DNA of 31,310 nucleotides. Source: Christensenella sp. UBA4379 (lineage in GTDB: Bacteria > Bacillota > Clostridia > Christensenellales > Aristaeellaceae). Numbering within the stretch: the stretch's first letter is position 1; each line of letters starts with the position of its first letter. The DNA is taken from assembly GCA_002391225.1 (NCBI GenBank), contig DGRV01000038.1, positions 1 to 31,310 on the forward strand, given 5' to 3'. Shown here piece by piece: positions 1 to 6,682 of the stretch. The position numbers were made by a program, and so were the translations under genes. The notes beneath the pieces were generated by a model, which was not told the DNA's origin, searched no databases, and saw nothing but the letters and a program-made list of their open reading frames with translations.

Positions 1-460
1 GCTGCTGGCCGCCGGACAGCTGGTTGGTCATCCGCTGCTCCATGCCGGACAGCTCCACCAGGGACAAGATGTCCGTCACCCTGCGCCGGATCTCGTCCGC
101 GGGGATCTTGCGCAGCTTCAGCCCGTAGGCCACGTTGTCAAAGACGTTGTAATGGGGGAAGAGGGCGTAGCTCTGGAACACCATGGCGGTGTCCCGCTTA
201 TTGGGCGTCAGGCTGTTGATGGCCTCGCCGCCCAGGTAAATTTCGCCCTCGTCAGGGGATTCAAAGCCGGCGATCATGCGCAGGGTCGTGGTTTTGCCGC
301 AGCCGGACGGGCCCAGCAGGGTCACAAAGGAGCCAGGCGCGATGTCCAGCGATACGTCGTGGACGGCGTAAAAGTCCTTGCCGGTCTTGGGATCTTTGTA
401 GATTTTGGAAATATGGTCCAGACGGACTCCTTTGGGCTCTTTTTGTTTCAGCTCAGCCAT
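1..460 (-). CDS. ABC transporter ATP-binding protein (3' end beyond window)
   Basis: This is the N-terminal 153 codons of an importer ATPase; the rest runs off the left edge. It energises uptake through the double permease encoded just upstream. Visible motifs in order are Walker A GPSGCGKTT, the Q-loop in FQSYALFPHYN and the start of the signature LSGGQQ at the very edge. The wording (MIAGFESPDEGEIYLGG, TAMVFQSYALFPH) is that of the PotA/FbpC/UgpC class of importer ATPases, which normally carry a C-terminal regulatory domain that would lie outside the window. The ATG at 458-460 lies 2 bp past the permease stop, so the two are translationally coupled. Substrate specificity cannot be read from this part. 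Confidence 0.93.
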   Translation of the reverse strand, partial: MAELKQKEPKGVRLDHISKIYKDPKTGKDFYAVHDVSLDIAPGSFVTLLGPSGCGKTTTLRMIAGFESPDEGEIYLGGEAINSLTPNKRDTAMVFQSYALFPHYNVFDNVAYGLKLRKIPADEIRRRVTDILSLVELSGMEQRMTNQLSGGQQ

Positions 461-462
461 GG

Positions 463-2175
463 TCAATCGGCCTCCTTTACTTTTCTGCTGGTGCCGAAGA
501 AGCGGATCACCAGGTTCATCAGCAGCACGGAACCATAGGTTATCGCGATCAGGATCGAGGCGAAGGCGCAGGCGATGCTGTAAGCGCCCTTCTCCGCGAA
601 TTCATTGATCTGCACGGTGATCAGCAGGTAGCTCGGCGTCACCAGCAGGATGATGGCGGAAATTGCCGTGATGGAACGGACGAAGGCGGTCACCAGGCCG
701 GAGAGGAAGGAATCCTTGATCAGCGGCAGGGTGACGGAGGTAAACACCTTCAGGCTGTTCGCCCCCATATCGTACGCGCTTTCCTCGATGGATTTATCAA
801 TCTGCCGCAGGGCGGAGATGCCACTGCGGGTGCCCGTGGGCAGAGAACGCACGATAAAGACGATGACCAGGATCAGGCCGGTGCCGTAAATGCCGCTCAA
901 AATGCCGGTATGGAACAGGCCGTTGGCAAAGCCGCGGATGTAGCCGACACCCAGCACCGTGCCGGGCACGGCCATGGCCAGGATGGAGACGGCCTCGATG
1001 AAGCCCTTGGCCTTGAAATTGCGCTTGACCACCAGGTAGGAGATGATCATGGACAGCAGGGCCGTGATGGGGGAGGCGATCAGGGAGAGGACAAAGGAAT
1101 CCCTGAAGGCCTGCAGACCGCGGTAGCGGGTGAACACCTGCTCAAACCATTTGAAGGTGAGCGGGGTGAACTTGTACCCCCAGGTGGGGAACATGGCGCC
1201 GATGGGCACGCAGACGTACATGAGGATCACGAAGATCGCGGCCAGAGAGCACAGGACGGTCAGTGGGATGGTGACGGACTTGTCCTCGATCAGCATCCGG
1301 GCGCGGCTGGCCTTGCCGGTCAGGGTGGCGGCGGTCTTCTTTTCCAAATAATATTTCTGCACAGCGAACATGCCCAGGGTGATGCATAAAAGCACCACGG
1401 CCATGGCGGCGGCCCCCTCCTTGTCCATCGCGCCGGTGATCTGGAGATAAATCGTGGTAGCTAGCGTATCGTAGCTGCCGCCGATGATCATGGGGTTGGC
1501 AAAGTCCGCGATGGATTCGATGAAGGTGACCAGGAAGGCGTTGCCCAGGCCCGGCAGCAGCAGGGGGAAGGTGACGGTGGTGAACACCTTCCAGCGGGAA
1601 GCGCCCATGTCGCGGGCGGCTTCCTCCATGGACGGGTCGATGTTTTTGAGCAAGCCCTTCATCATCATGTAGCAGACCGGGAAAAAGGTCATCGTCTGCA
1701 CGATCACGATGCCCCAGTAGCCGTAGATGTTGTTGTCGTAGATGCCGAGCACAAAGCGGGTGATGAGCCCGGCCTTTCCGAACAGCATGATCATGGACAG
1801 GGACAGCACGAATGGCGGGGAGACCACTGGCAGCATGGAAACCATTTTGAACAGGCCGCCAACGAACTTCCGCATCCGGACGTAGACCTCCACGTAGGCG
1901 AACAGCAGACCGATGGCCGTGGAGAGGATGCCCACCATGAAGCCGACCTTCAGGGTGTTGGTGATGGCCTTCCGGAAGGTGTGCATCTGGAAGATGCGCT
2001 GGAAGGCGTCAAAGGAAAAGCCCTTGCTGTTATACAAACTGTCTACCAGCAAAATGGCCAGCGGGTAGAGGATGAACAGGGACAGAAAAGCGATCAGGAC
2101 GACGATGGTCGTCATCATGATGGGGTCCGCCATCAGCTTTTTGCGGTCCAGCGCCGCGCTCTGGCCTTTGGCCAT
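463..2175 (-). CDS. ABC transporter permease, fused double BPD_transp_1 protein (AfuB/FbpB type)
   Basis: This inner-membrane channel of an importer has 570 residues and about 12 hydrophobic segments. It has two homologous halves, each with an EAA loop that docks the ATPase: EEAARDMGASRWKVF near residues 184-198 and EESAYDMGANSLKVF near 464-478. Two permease domains in one chain is the layout of the FbpB/AfuB (Fe3+ or sugar-phosphate) and 2-aminoethylphosphonate families. The open frame extends 21 codons further upstream, but I chose the ATG at 2175 because AAAGGGG lies about 10 nt before it and the upstream stretch comes from repeat DNA. It lies downstream of the binding-protein gene, separated by a terminator and a composite repeat, so it is probably expressed by partial readthrough. 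I see no promoter of its own. Confidence 0.92.
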   Translation of the reverse strand: MAKGQSAALDRKKLMADPIMMTTIVVLIAFLSLFILYPLAILLVDSLYNSKGFSFDAFQRIFQMHTFRKAITNTLKVGFMVGILSTAIGLLFAYVEVYVRMRKFVGGLFKMVSMLPVVSPPFVLSLSMIMLFGKAGLITRFVLGIYDNNIYGYWGIVIVQTMTFFPVCYMMMKGLLKNIDPSMEEAARDMGASRWKVFTTVTFPLLLPGLGNAFLVTFIESIADFANPMIIGGSYDTLATTIYLQITGAMDKEGAAAMAVVLLCITLGMFAVQKYYLEKKTAATLTGKASRARMLIEDKSVTIPLTVLCSLAAIFVILMYVCVPIGAMFPTWGYKFTPLTFKWFEQVFTRYRGLQAFRDSFVLSLIASPITALLSMIISYLVVKRNFKAKGFIEAVSILAMAVPGTVLGVGYIRGFANGLFHTGILSGIYGTGLILVIVFIVRSLPTGTRSGISALRQIDKSIEESAYDMGANSLKVFTSVTLPLIKDSFLSGLVTAFVRSITAISAIILLVTPSYLLITVQINEFAEKGAYSIACAFASILIAITYGSVLLMNLVIRFFGTSRKVKEAD

Positions 2176-2194
2176 AGAGAAGCACCCCTTTCGA

Positions 2195-2394
2195 TGAGGT
2201 AATAGGTAGGAGGGTTCTGAGGGCTCGGAAAACAGCACGGTGTGCTGTTTTCACCGAAGAACGGGCCGGCACGCCCTGGGAGGAGAGTGAAGAGTGAAGA
2301 GTGGAGAGTGGAGAGTGGAGAGCGAGTTAGAAGTGAGAAGTTAGGAGTGAGGAGTTAGGAGTGAAAAGTTAGAAGTGAGAGAAGTGAGGAGTTA
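2195..2394 (+). repeat. composite repeat, copy A (77-bp hairpin core plus heptamer arrays)
   Basis: The core at 2205-2281 has 10-bp arms AAAACAGCAC (2229-2238) and GTGCTGTTTT (2242-2251) and outer pairing GTTCT/AGAAC. On its left is a short GGTA(A/G)-type stretch. On its right are six GAGAGTG-type heptamers (2283-2324), then AGTTAGGAGTGAGG-type double heptamers to 2394. It lies between the ABC binding-protein and permease genes. No coding frame or transposase is present, and I see no target duplication. Confidence 0.85.
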
Positions 2395-2400
2395 TTTCTG

Positions 2401-2433
2401 TAAAAAGCGGGAGATGGACGCGCCATCCCCCGC
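2401..2433 (-). terminator. intrinsic terminator after the ABC binding-protein gene
   Basis: On the minus strand GCGGGGGATGG and CCATCTCCCGC pair over 11 bp (one G-U) around CGCGT, followed by TTTTT. It lies 24 nt after the stop and precedes the permease, so it should lower permease and ATPase expression relative to the binding protein. Confidence 0.85.
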
Positions 2434-2456
2434 AGGTGATGAATGATTGTGAAGGA

Positions 2457-3545
2457 TTATTTGGTCTGGAAGCGGTCGTCGGCGGCGTTGCCCAGGGCGT
2501 TCATCACGTCCTCGACATACTGCGCGGTGTTCGCGGCCGCGTCGGCGAAGTCATAGCCGTCCCACACCAGGCTGGGATCCAGGCCGAATTCGGCGGCTTC
2601 CTTGGGCTGGGTGGCGTTGTCGATCACCAGGAACTGATAGGAGCCCGTGCCGGCAGCCATGTTGACGCAGTCAGGGGACAGGGCGAATTCGACGAACAGG
2701 CGGGCGGCGTTCACGTGCTTGGCGCCCTTGAAGATGGCGACCGGTCCGATTTCGCAGGAGGTGCCGTCTTCCGGAATGATCAGCTGGATGTTTTCATAGC
2801 CGTTGTCCACGATCTGGGTGATGCCGTCATGCAGGAAACCGATGCCGATGGTGCATTCGCCGATGCCGACGTTCTTGGAGGGGCCGGAGCCGGACTTGGT
2901 GTAGACCTGGATGTTCTTGTCCAGGTTGACCAGGTACTTAATGCCCTCGTCATGGCCCTTCATCTGGAGCATGGTGTTGACCACGAGCTTGGCCGTGCCG
3001 GCGGTGTTGTAGTTGGACAGCCAGATCAGGTCCTTGTATTCGGGCTTGAGCAGGTCGTCCCAGGTCTTGGGCGCTTCGAGGCCCTTGCGGGCGAGCTCGT
3101 CCTTGTTGACCATGAAGCCAAGGATGCCGGTGTAGATGCCGTACCAGTAGCCGTTGGGATCCTTGTAGATGTCCTTGGTCAGGTGAGCGGCGTTGGCGGG
3201 CACGTAGCTGTTGTCCAGCAGGCCCTTGGCGGCGGCGGTGTCATAGGGGTTGTTGGTGCCGCCGAACCAGACGTCCGCGGAGGGATTGCCGTTTTCTTCT
3301 TCAATCTTGGTAGGCACTTCGCCGGTGGACAGGCGCTGGAACTGGGTCTTGATGCCGAACATTTCCTGGAATTTCTGGCAGGCGGCGGCCAGATAGGGCT
3401 CTTCGCAGGAGCCGTAGACGATCAGCTCGCCGTCTCCCTGGGCGGCCTTGACCAGCTCGGGATCAAAATCAGCGGCGTCCGCCAGAGCGGCAACGCTCGT
3501 CAGCGCCATCATGGCAACCAGGAGAAGGGCTAACAGTTTTTTCAT
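2457..3545 (-). CDS. ABC transporter substrate-binding protein, FbpA/AfuA superfamily (probable organophosphate or sugar-phosphate binder)
   Basis: This 362-residue exported binding protein delivers a solute to the adjacent permease. Residues 1-24 are a signal peptide with an AxA-like cleavage site (ALADA); there is no lipobox cysteine. The mature part has the class-C binding-protein pattern (IVYGSCEEPYLAAACQKF, SADVWFGG, KTWDDLL). The paired tyrosines that hold iron in FbpA are not present in the expected region. Instead there is GIGFLHDG with His239-Asp240, and Glu265 follows. From memory, a His-Asp pair and a glutamate about 24 residues later bind hexose phosphate in AfuA. The exact ligand is inference. 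The start is fixed by AAGGAGGT before the ATG. A consensus promoter lies upstream and an intrinsic terminator downstream, which fits strong separate expression. Confidence 0.9.
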   Translation of the reverse strand: MKKLLALLLVAMMALTSVAALADAADFDPELVKAAQGDGELIVYGSCEEPYLAAACQKFQEMFGIKTQFQRLSTGEVPTKIEEENGNPSADVWFGGTNNPYDTAAAKGLLDNSYVPANAAHLTKDIYKDPNGYWYGIYTGILGFMVNKDELARKGLEAPKTWDDLLKPEYKDLIWLSNYNTAGTAKLVVNTMLQMKGHDEGIKYLVNLDKNIQVYTKSGSGPSKNVGIGECTIGIGFLHDGITQIVDNGYENIQLIIPEDGTSCEIGPVAIFKGAKHVNAARLFVEFALSPDCVNMAAGTGSYQFLVIDNATQPKEAAEFGLDPSLVWDGYDFADAAANTAQYVEDVMNALGNAADDRFQTK

Positions 3546-3641
3546 ATCAGAGACCTCCTTGTTATTCGTCCGTTCCGAAAAGTCTGGATTTTCATCTACA
3601 GCTTTTTAGGAACGGATCAATCATTTGATGGAACTGGACAT

Positions 3642-3670
3642 ATTATAACCCGATCTTCTATGAATGTCAA
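3642..3670 (-). promoter_or_regulatory. consensus promoter for the binding-protein gene
   Basis: On the minus strand the sequence reads TTGACA (3665-3670), a 17-nt spacer, then TATAAT (3642-3647), a perfect sigma-A type promoter. It begins only 3 nt after the T-run of the pfp terminator. The expected transcript start is about 90 nt before the ATG of the ABC binding-protein gene. Confidence 0.88.
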
Positions 3671-3673
3671 TCG

Positions 3674-3708
3674 AAAAAACGAGGCTGCTCAACCCGGGCA
3701 GCCCCGTC
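3674..3708 (-). terminator. intrinsic terminator of pfp
   Basis: On the minus strand CGGGGCTGC pairs with GCAGCCTCG (9 bp, one G-U), then TTTTTT. It directly abuts the promoter of the next operon. Confidence 0.85.
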
Positions 3709-3720
3709 ATCATGACGATC

Positions 3721-3746
3721 AATTACGCATTATGCATTACGAATTG
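3721..3746. repeat. short 7-bp tandem array (GCATTAC family), pfp downstream region
   Basis: AATTAC, GCATTAT, GCATTAC and GAATTG follow one another with a 7-bp period. The array sits between the pfp stop and its terminator. Confidence 0.7.
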
Positions 3747-3754
3747 ATTTTATA

Positions 3755-5020
3755 TTATTTTTTGGAACCCCTGCGCCAATCATAATTTTTGAGGTTCATG
3801 CTCAGGTGGCGCGGGATGCCTTCGACCATGACCGGGCTGTACTGGCCCTGGATCAGCGGACGGACGTAATCGAGAAATTCGTCGGTCACGTAGTTGCCGG
3901 CCTTGTTGATCCATTCGCGCGGAACGACCTTTTCGCCGTTGGCGATGCGGTGCACGTCATAGACGCCGGTCGCGCTCTGGTAAGGATCGTCGGACACGCG
4001 GTCGATGACGACCATCACGCCGGAGGAACCTTCGTCTGCCGCTTTGACCGTCGCGCCGCCGACGTTGAACGCTTCGTCCACGTCGATCTTGCTGGCCAGA
4101 TGGGCAGCGGCGCGCTGCAGGGTGGACAGCTCGATCGCGCGGGTCTTGCAGCCCAGCTTGTTCTTGATCACGGAGGCCAGATAGGAAGCCGTGCCGGTCA
4201 TCTGGATGTGGCCGAAGGCGTCCTTCGGGGCAGAATCGGTGGCGTACTCGCAGACGTACTTGCCTTCCTCGGTCTTGACGCCCTCGGAAACGACGGCGAC
4301 GACGACGTCCTTCTTTTCCAGCAGCTTTTCGACGCTGGTGGTAAAGTTTTCAATGTTGAAGGGAACTTCGGGCAGGTAGATCAGGTCGGGGCCTTCGCAG
4401 TCCTCGCTGCGGGAAAGAGCGGCGGCGCCGGTCAGCCAGCCGGCGTTGCGACCCATGATCTCGACGATGTTGACGTTCTTCTTCTGGTAGGAGAAGCCCA
4501 TCGCGTCGCAGATGATTTCCTTGGTGGAGGTGGCGATGTACTTGGCGGCGCTGCCAAAGCCCGGGGTATGGTCGGTGATGGCCAGGTCGTTGTCGATGGT
4601 CTTGGGGCAGCCGACAAACTTCTGCTTGGCGCCGGTCAGCAGGGAATAGTCAAAGAGCTTGCGGATGGTGTCCATGGAGTCGTTGCCGCCGATGTAGATG
4701 AACACTTCGATGTCCAGCTTGTCCAAAAGCTCAAAGATGCGCTCGTAAACGGCCTTGTCCTCGTGGATTTCGGGCAGCTTGTAGCGGCAGGTACCCAGGA
4801 AGGCGGAAGGCGTCCGCTTGAGCAGCTCCAGGTCCAGCTCGCTCTTGATGTGATGGGACAGGTCCACATACTGCTCATCCATGAAGCCCTGGATGCCGTA
4901 GCGCATGCCGTAGACCTTGTTGAAGCCGCGTTCCATCGCTGTTTTGTACACACCGGCCAGGCTGGAGTTGATGACGGCGGTCGGACCGCCGGACTGGCCT
5001 ACCAGAACATTACCCTTCAT
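3755..5020 (-). CDS. pfp: diphosphate-dependent 6-phosphofructokinase
   Basis: This enzyme phosphorylates fructose 6-phosphate to the 1,6-bisphosphate using pyrophosphate, reversibly, in cytoplasmic glycolysis or gluconeogenesis. It has 421 residues. The N-terminal GQSGGPTAVIN loop, GGNDSMDT (111-118), PKTIDND (139-145) and MGRNAGW (189-195) are clear. PPi-dependent enzymes carry Lys in PKTIDND where ATP-dependent enzymes usually have Gly, and they lack the GGDGS of PfkA, so PPi use is the family-based prediction. The ATG at 5020 has GAAAGGAA about 11 nt upstream. The gene follows purA on the same strand after a 192-nt gap holding a 7-bp repeat array and a strong GC hairpin. I see no clear promoter in the gap, so cotranscription with purA is likely. 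An intrinsic terminator follows it. Confidence 0.95.
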   Translation of the reverse strand: MKGNVLVGQSGGPTAVINSSLAGVYKTAMERGFNKVYGMRYGIQGFMDEQYVDLSHHIKSELDLELLKRTPSAFLGTCRYKLPEIHEDKAVYERIFELLDKLDIEVFIYIGGNDSMDTIRKLFDYSLLTGAKQKFVGCPKTIDNDLAITDHTPGFGSAAKYIATSTKEIICDAMGFSYQKKNVNIVEIMGRNAGWLTGAAALSRSEDCEGPDLIYLPEVPFNIENFTTSVEKLLEKKDVVVAVVSEGVKTEEGKYVCEYATDSAPKDAFGHIQMTGTASYLASVIKNKLGCKTRAIELSTLQRAAAHLASKIDVDEAFNVGGATVKAADEGSSGVMVVIDRVSDDPYQSATGVYDVHRIANGEKVVPREWINKAGNYVTDEFLDYVRPLIQGQYSPVMVEGIPRHLSMNLKNYDWRRGSKK

Positions 5021-5067
5021 GACACATTGTTCCTTTCTTTTAATAGAGAAGATCTATATCCGGTTCC

Positions 5068-5103
5068 GCGGACAGGCCCGGGCCTTGCCCGCCCCCCGTC
5101 CGC
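5068..5103 (-). promoter_or_regulatory. strong GC hairpin in the purA-pfp gap (pfp leader)
   Basis: Outer arms GCGGACGGG and CCTGTCCGC pair over 9 bp (one G-U), with further G/C pairing inside. It lies about 50 nt before the pfp ATG and has no T-run, so it is not an ordinary terminator. It may stabilise the processed pfp mRNA or modulate its expression; that is inference. Confidence 0.5.
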
Positions 5104-5160
5104 AGAACAGAATTACCAGGTTCTAAACCATTAGCACAAAGTGCTCCCGCGCAAGCCATT

Positions 5161-5200
5161 CATTAAGCATTACGCATTACGCATTACGCATTACGAATTG
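5161..5200. repeat. 7-bp tandem array (GCATTAC x4), purA-pfp gap
   Basis: Four exact GCATTAC units at 5167-5194 are preceded by CATTAAG and end in GAATTG, the same end as the array at 3721-3746. The array lies directly after the purA stop. Confidence 0.8.
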
Positions 5201-5212
5201 AGCCTTGCGTTC

Positions 5213-6484
5213 TTACCCACGAATAATAATACTATGTCTTTCCGGTCCCACCGAGATCCAGCGGATCACGACGCCGATGGCCTTTTCAATCCGCTTGACG
5301 TAGGCCTGGGCCTCCTCGGGCAGGTCCCACCAGTTCCTGACGCGGGAAATATCGCACTTCCAGCCCTTCATGGTCTCAATGACGGGCTCGCAGCGGTCCA
5401 GCAGGGAGGGGAAGGGCATCTGGTCTGTTTCCACGCCGTCCAGACGGTAGCGCACGCACAGCGGGATTTCGTCCAGGCTGCTGAGCACGTCCAGCTTGGT
5501 CATGGCGATTTCCGTCGCCGCCTGAATCTGACAGCCGTACTTGCTGGCCACCAGGTCGATGGGGCCGACGCGGTGAGGCCGGGAGCCGAATTCCCCGCCG
5601 AGCTGACGGAGGCGCTCCGCCTCCTCGCCGAACATCTCGCAGACGAAGGGGCCCTCGCCCACGCAGGAGGAGTAGGCCTTCATGACGCCGATGACCGGCT
5701 CGATCCTGACCCCGGGCATGCCGGCGCCGATGGGGGCGTAGTAGGCCAGGGTGTTGGAAGAGGTCGTGTAGGGGTAAATGCCGAAGTCCAGGTCGCGCAG
5801 GGCGCCGAGCTGGCCTTCAAACAGGATCCGCTTGTGGTGGTAATGAGCGTCCGCCAGATAGGCCCGCGTGTCCTGGATAAAGGGCTTGAGGGGCTCGCAG
5901 TAATCGTGCAGCCAGGCTTCGATGTCTTCCTCGGTGATCGGGTCGGCCCCGTACACGCCGGTCAGGATCATGTTCTTCCATTCCAGCAGGTCTTTTAAGT
6001 GGGCCTTTAAAATGTCCGGGTAAAACAGTTCGCCGGCCAGCACGGTCTTTTTCTGATATTTATCGGAATAGAAGGGAGCGATGCCCTTCTTGGTGGAGCC
6101 GAATTTCTTTTCCTTGAGGCGCTGCTCTTCCAGCTCGTCCAGCTTGCGGTGCCAGGGCAAAAGCAGGGAAGCGCGGTTGCTGATTTTGACGTTATCCGGG
6201 GTAATGCTCACGCCCTGGGCGGTCAGGGTCTGAATCTCGTTTCTTAAATGCTCAGGGTCCAGGGCGACGCCGTTCCCCAGGACGTTGACCACGTTCGGGC
6301 GGAAAACGCCGCTCGGCAGCAGGTGCAGCTGAAACTCGCCGTACCGGTTCACAATGGTGTGGCCGGCGTTTCCGCCGCCCTGATACCGGACGACGACGTC
6401 AAAATCCTCAGTCAGCAGGTCGACCATACGGCCTTTGCCTTCGTCTCCCCAGTTGATACCAACGATCGCGGTGCAAACATCCAT
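5213..6484 (-). CDS. purA: adenylosuccinate synthase (divergent aspartate loop)
   Basis: This GTP-dependent enzyme joins IMP and aspartate to adenylosuccinate, the first step to AMP. It has 423 residues, near the usual 425-430. Visible motifs are NWGDEGKG (11-18, with the catalytic Asp present), GGNAGHTIV (37-45) and LTKLDVLSSLDEI-like wording after residue 320. The segment around 298-310 reads GEFGSRPHRVGPID. Typical PurA has a GxxTGRPRR-type loop here, so this copy lacks about three residues and has His for one Arg. The open frame runs 38 codons further, but the ATG at 6484 has GGGAGG 9 nt upstream and places the family N-terminus correctly. A perfect TTGACA-17-TATAAT promoter lies about 85 nt upstream, divergent from nadD-yqeK. 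Confidence 0.93.
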   Translation of the reverse strand: MDVCTAIVGINWGDEGKGRMVDLLTEDFDVVVRYQGGGNAGHTIVNRYGEFQLHLLPSGVFRPNVVNVLGNGVALDPEHLRNEIQTLTAQGVSITPDNVKISNRASLLLPWHRKLDELEEQRLKEKKFGSTKKGIAPFYSDKYQKKTVLAGELFYPDILKAHLKDLLEWKNMILTGVYGADPITEEDIEAWLHDYCEPLKPFIQDTRAYLADAHYHHKRILFEGQLGALRDLDFGIYPYTTSSNTLAYYAPIGAGMPGVRIEPVIGVMKAYSSCVGEGPFVCEMFGEEAERLRQLGGEFGSRPHRVGPIDLVASKYGCQIQAATEIAMTKLDVLSSLDEIPLCVRYRLDGVETDQMPFPSLLDRCEPVIETMKGWKCDISRVRNWWDLPEEAQAYVKRIEKAIGVVIRWISVGPERHSIIIRG

Positions 6485-6569
6485 GGTCCAATTCCTCCCT
6501 TCGGGCCTATCCGCTCCGGGGGTGCGGCTGAATGCGGACAGACTCCTGCTCATAAATACACTTGGAGTC

Positions 6570-6598
6570 ATTATATCCCCGTTTAAAAAGGTTGTCAA
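6570..6598 (-). promoter_or_regulatory. consensus promoter for purA
   Basis: On the minus strand TTGACA (6593-6598), a 17-nt spacer and TATAAT (6570-6575) form a perfect match. The leader to the purA ATG is about 80 nt and can fold a small GACTCC/GGAGTC hairpin at its start. I see no clear purine riboswitch core. Confidence 0.88.
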
Positions 6599-6643
6599 TT
6601 CGGCGGGCGCTTGAAAAAAGCCCCTTTTCAGTATTTTTTCCGC

Positions 6644-6672
6644 TTTTCAATCCGCCTTAAATGCGTTATACT
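6644..6672 (+). promoter_or_regulatory. probable promoter for nadD-yqeK
   Basis: TTTTCA (6644-6649), 17 nt, TATACT (6667-6672). The -35 is weak (4 of 6) and the -10 good. The predicted transcript would begin near 6679, which would leave the ATG at 6683 almost leaderless and supports a start further downstream. It diverges from the purA promoter 45 bp away. Confidence 0.6.
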
Positions 6673-6682
6673 GTCTGGAGAA

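Noticed and set aside
2195..2394. Copy A as an insertion sequence or MITE
   Set aside because: There is no transposase, no terminal inverted repeats bounding the unit and no target duplication visible. I kept it as a repeat of unknown mobility.
1..3545. Iron(III) transporter (FbpABC) as a firm call
   Set aside because: The iron-binding tyrosine pair is not seen and the residues look AfuA-like, so only the superfamily is claimed.
3806..5134. 442-codon plus-strand open frame opposite pfp
   Set aside because: It mirrors the conserved pfp sequence; its composition is Val/Asp/Gly-rich and typical of an antisense shadow.
5161..5200. GCATTAC array as a CRISPR array
   Set aside because: The units are 7 bp without spacers, and there are no cas genes.
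5213..6484. Phage-type PurZ (2-aminoadenylosuccinate synthase)
   Set aside because: The catalytic Asp in GDEGKG is present and the chain is full-length, as in PurA; no phage genes are nearby.
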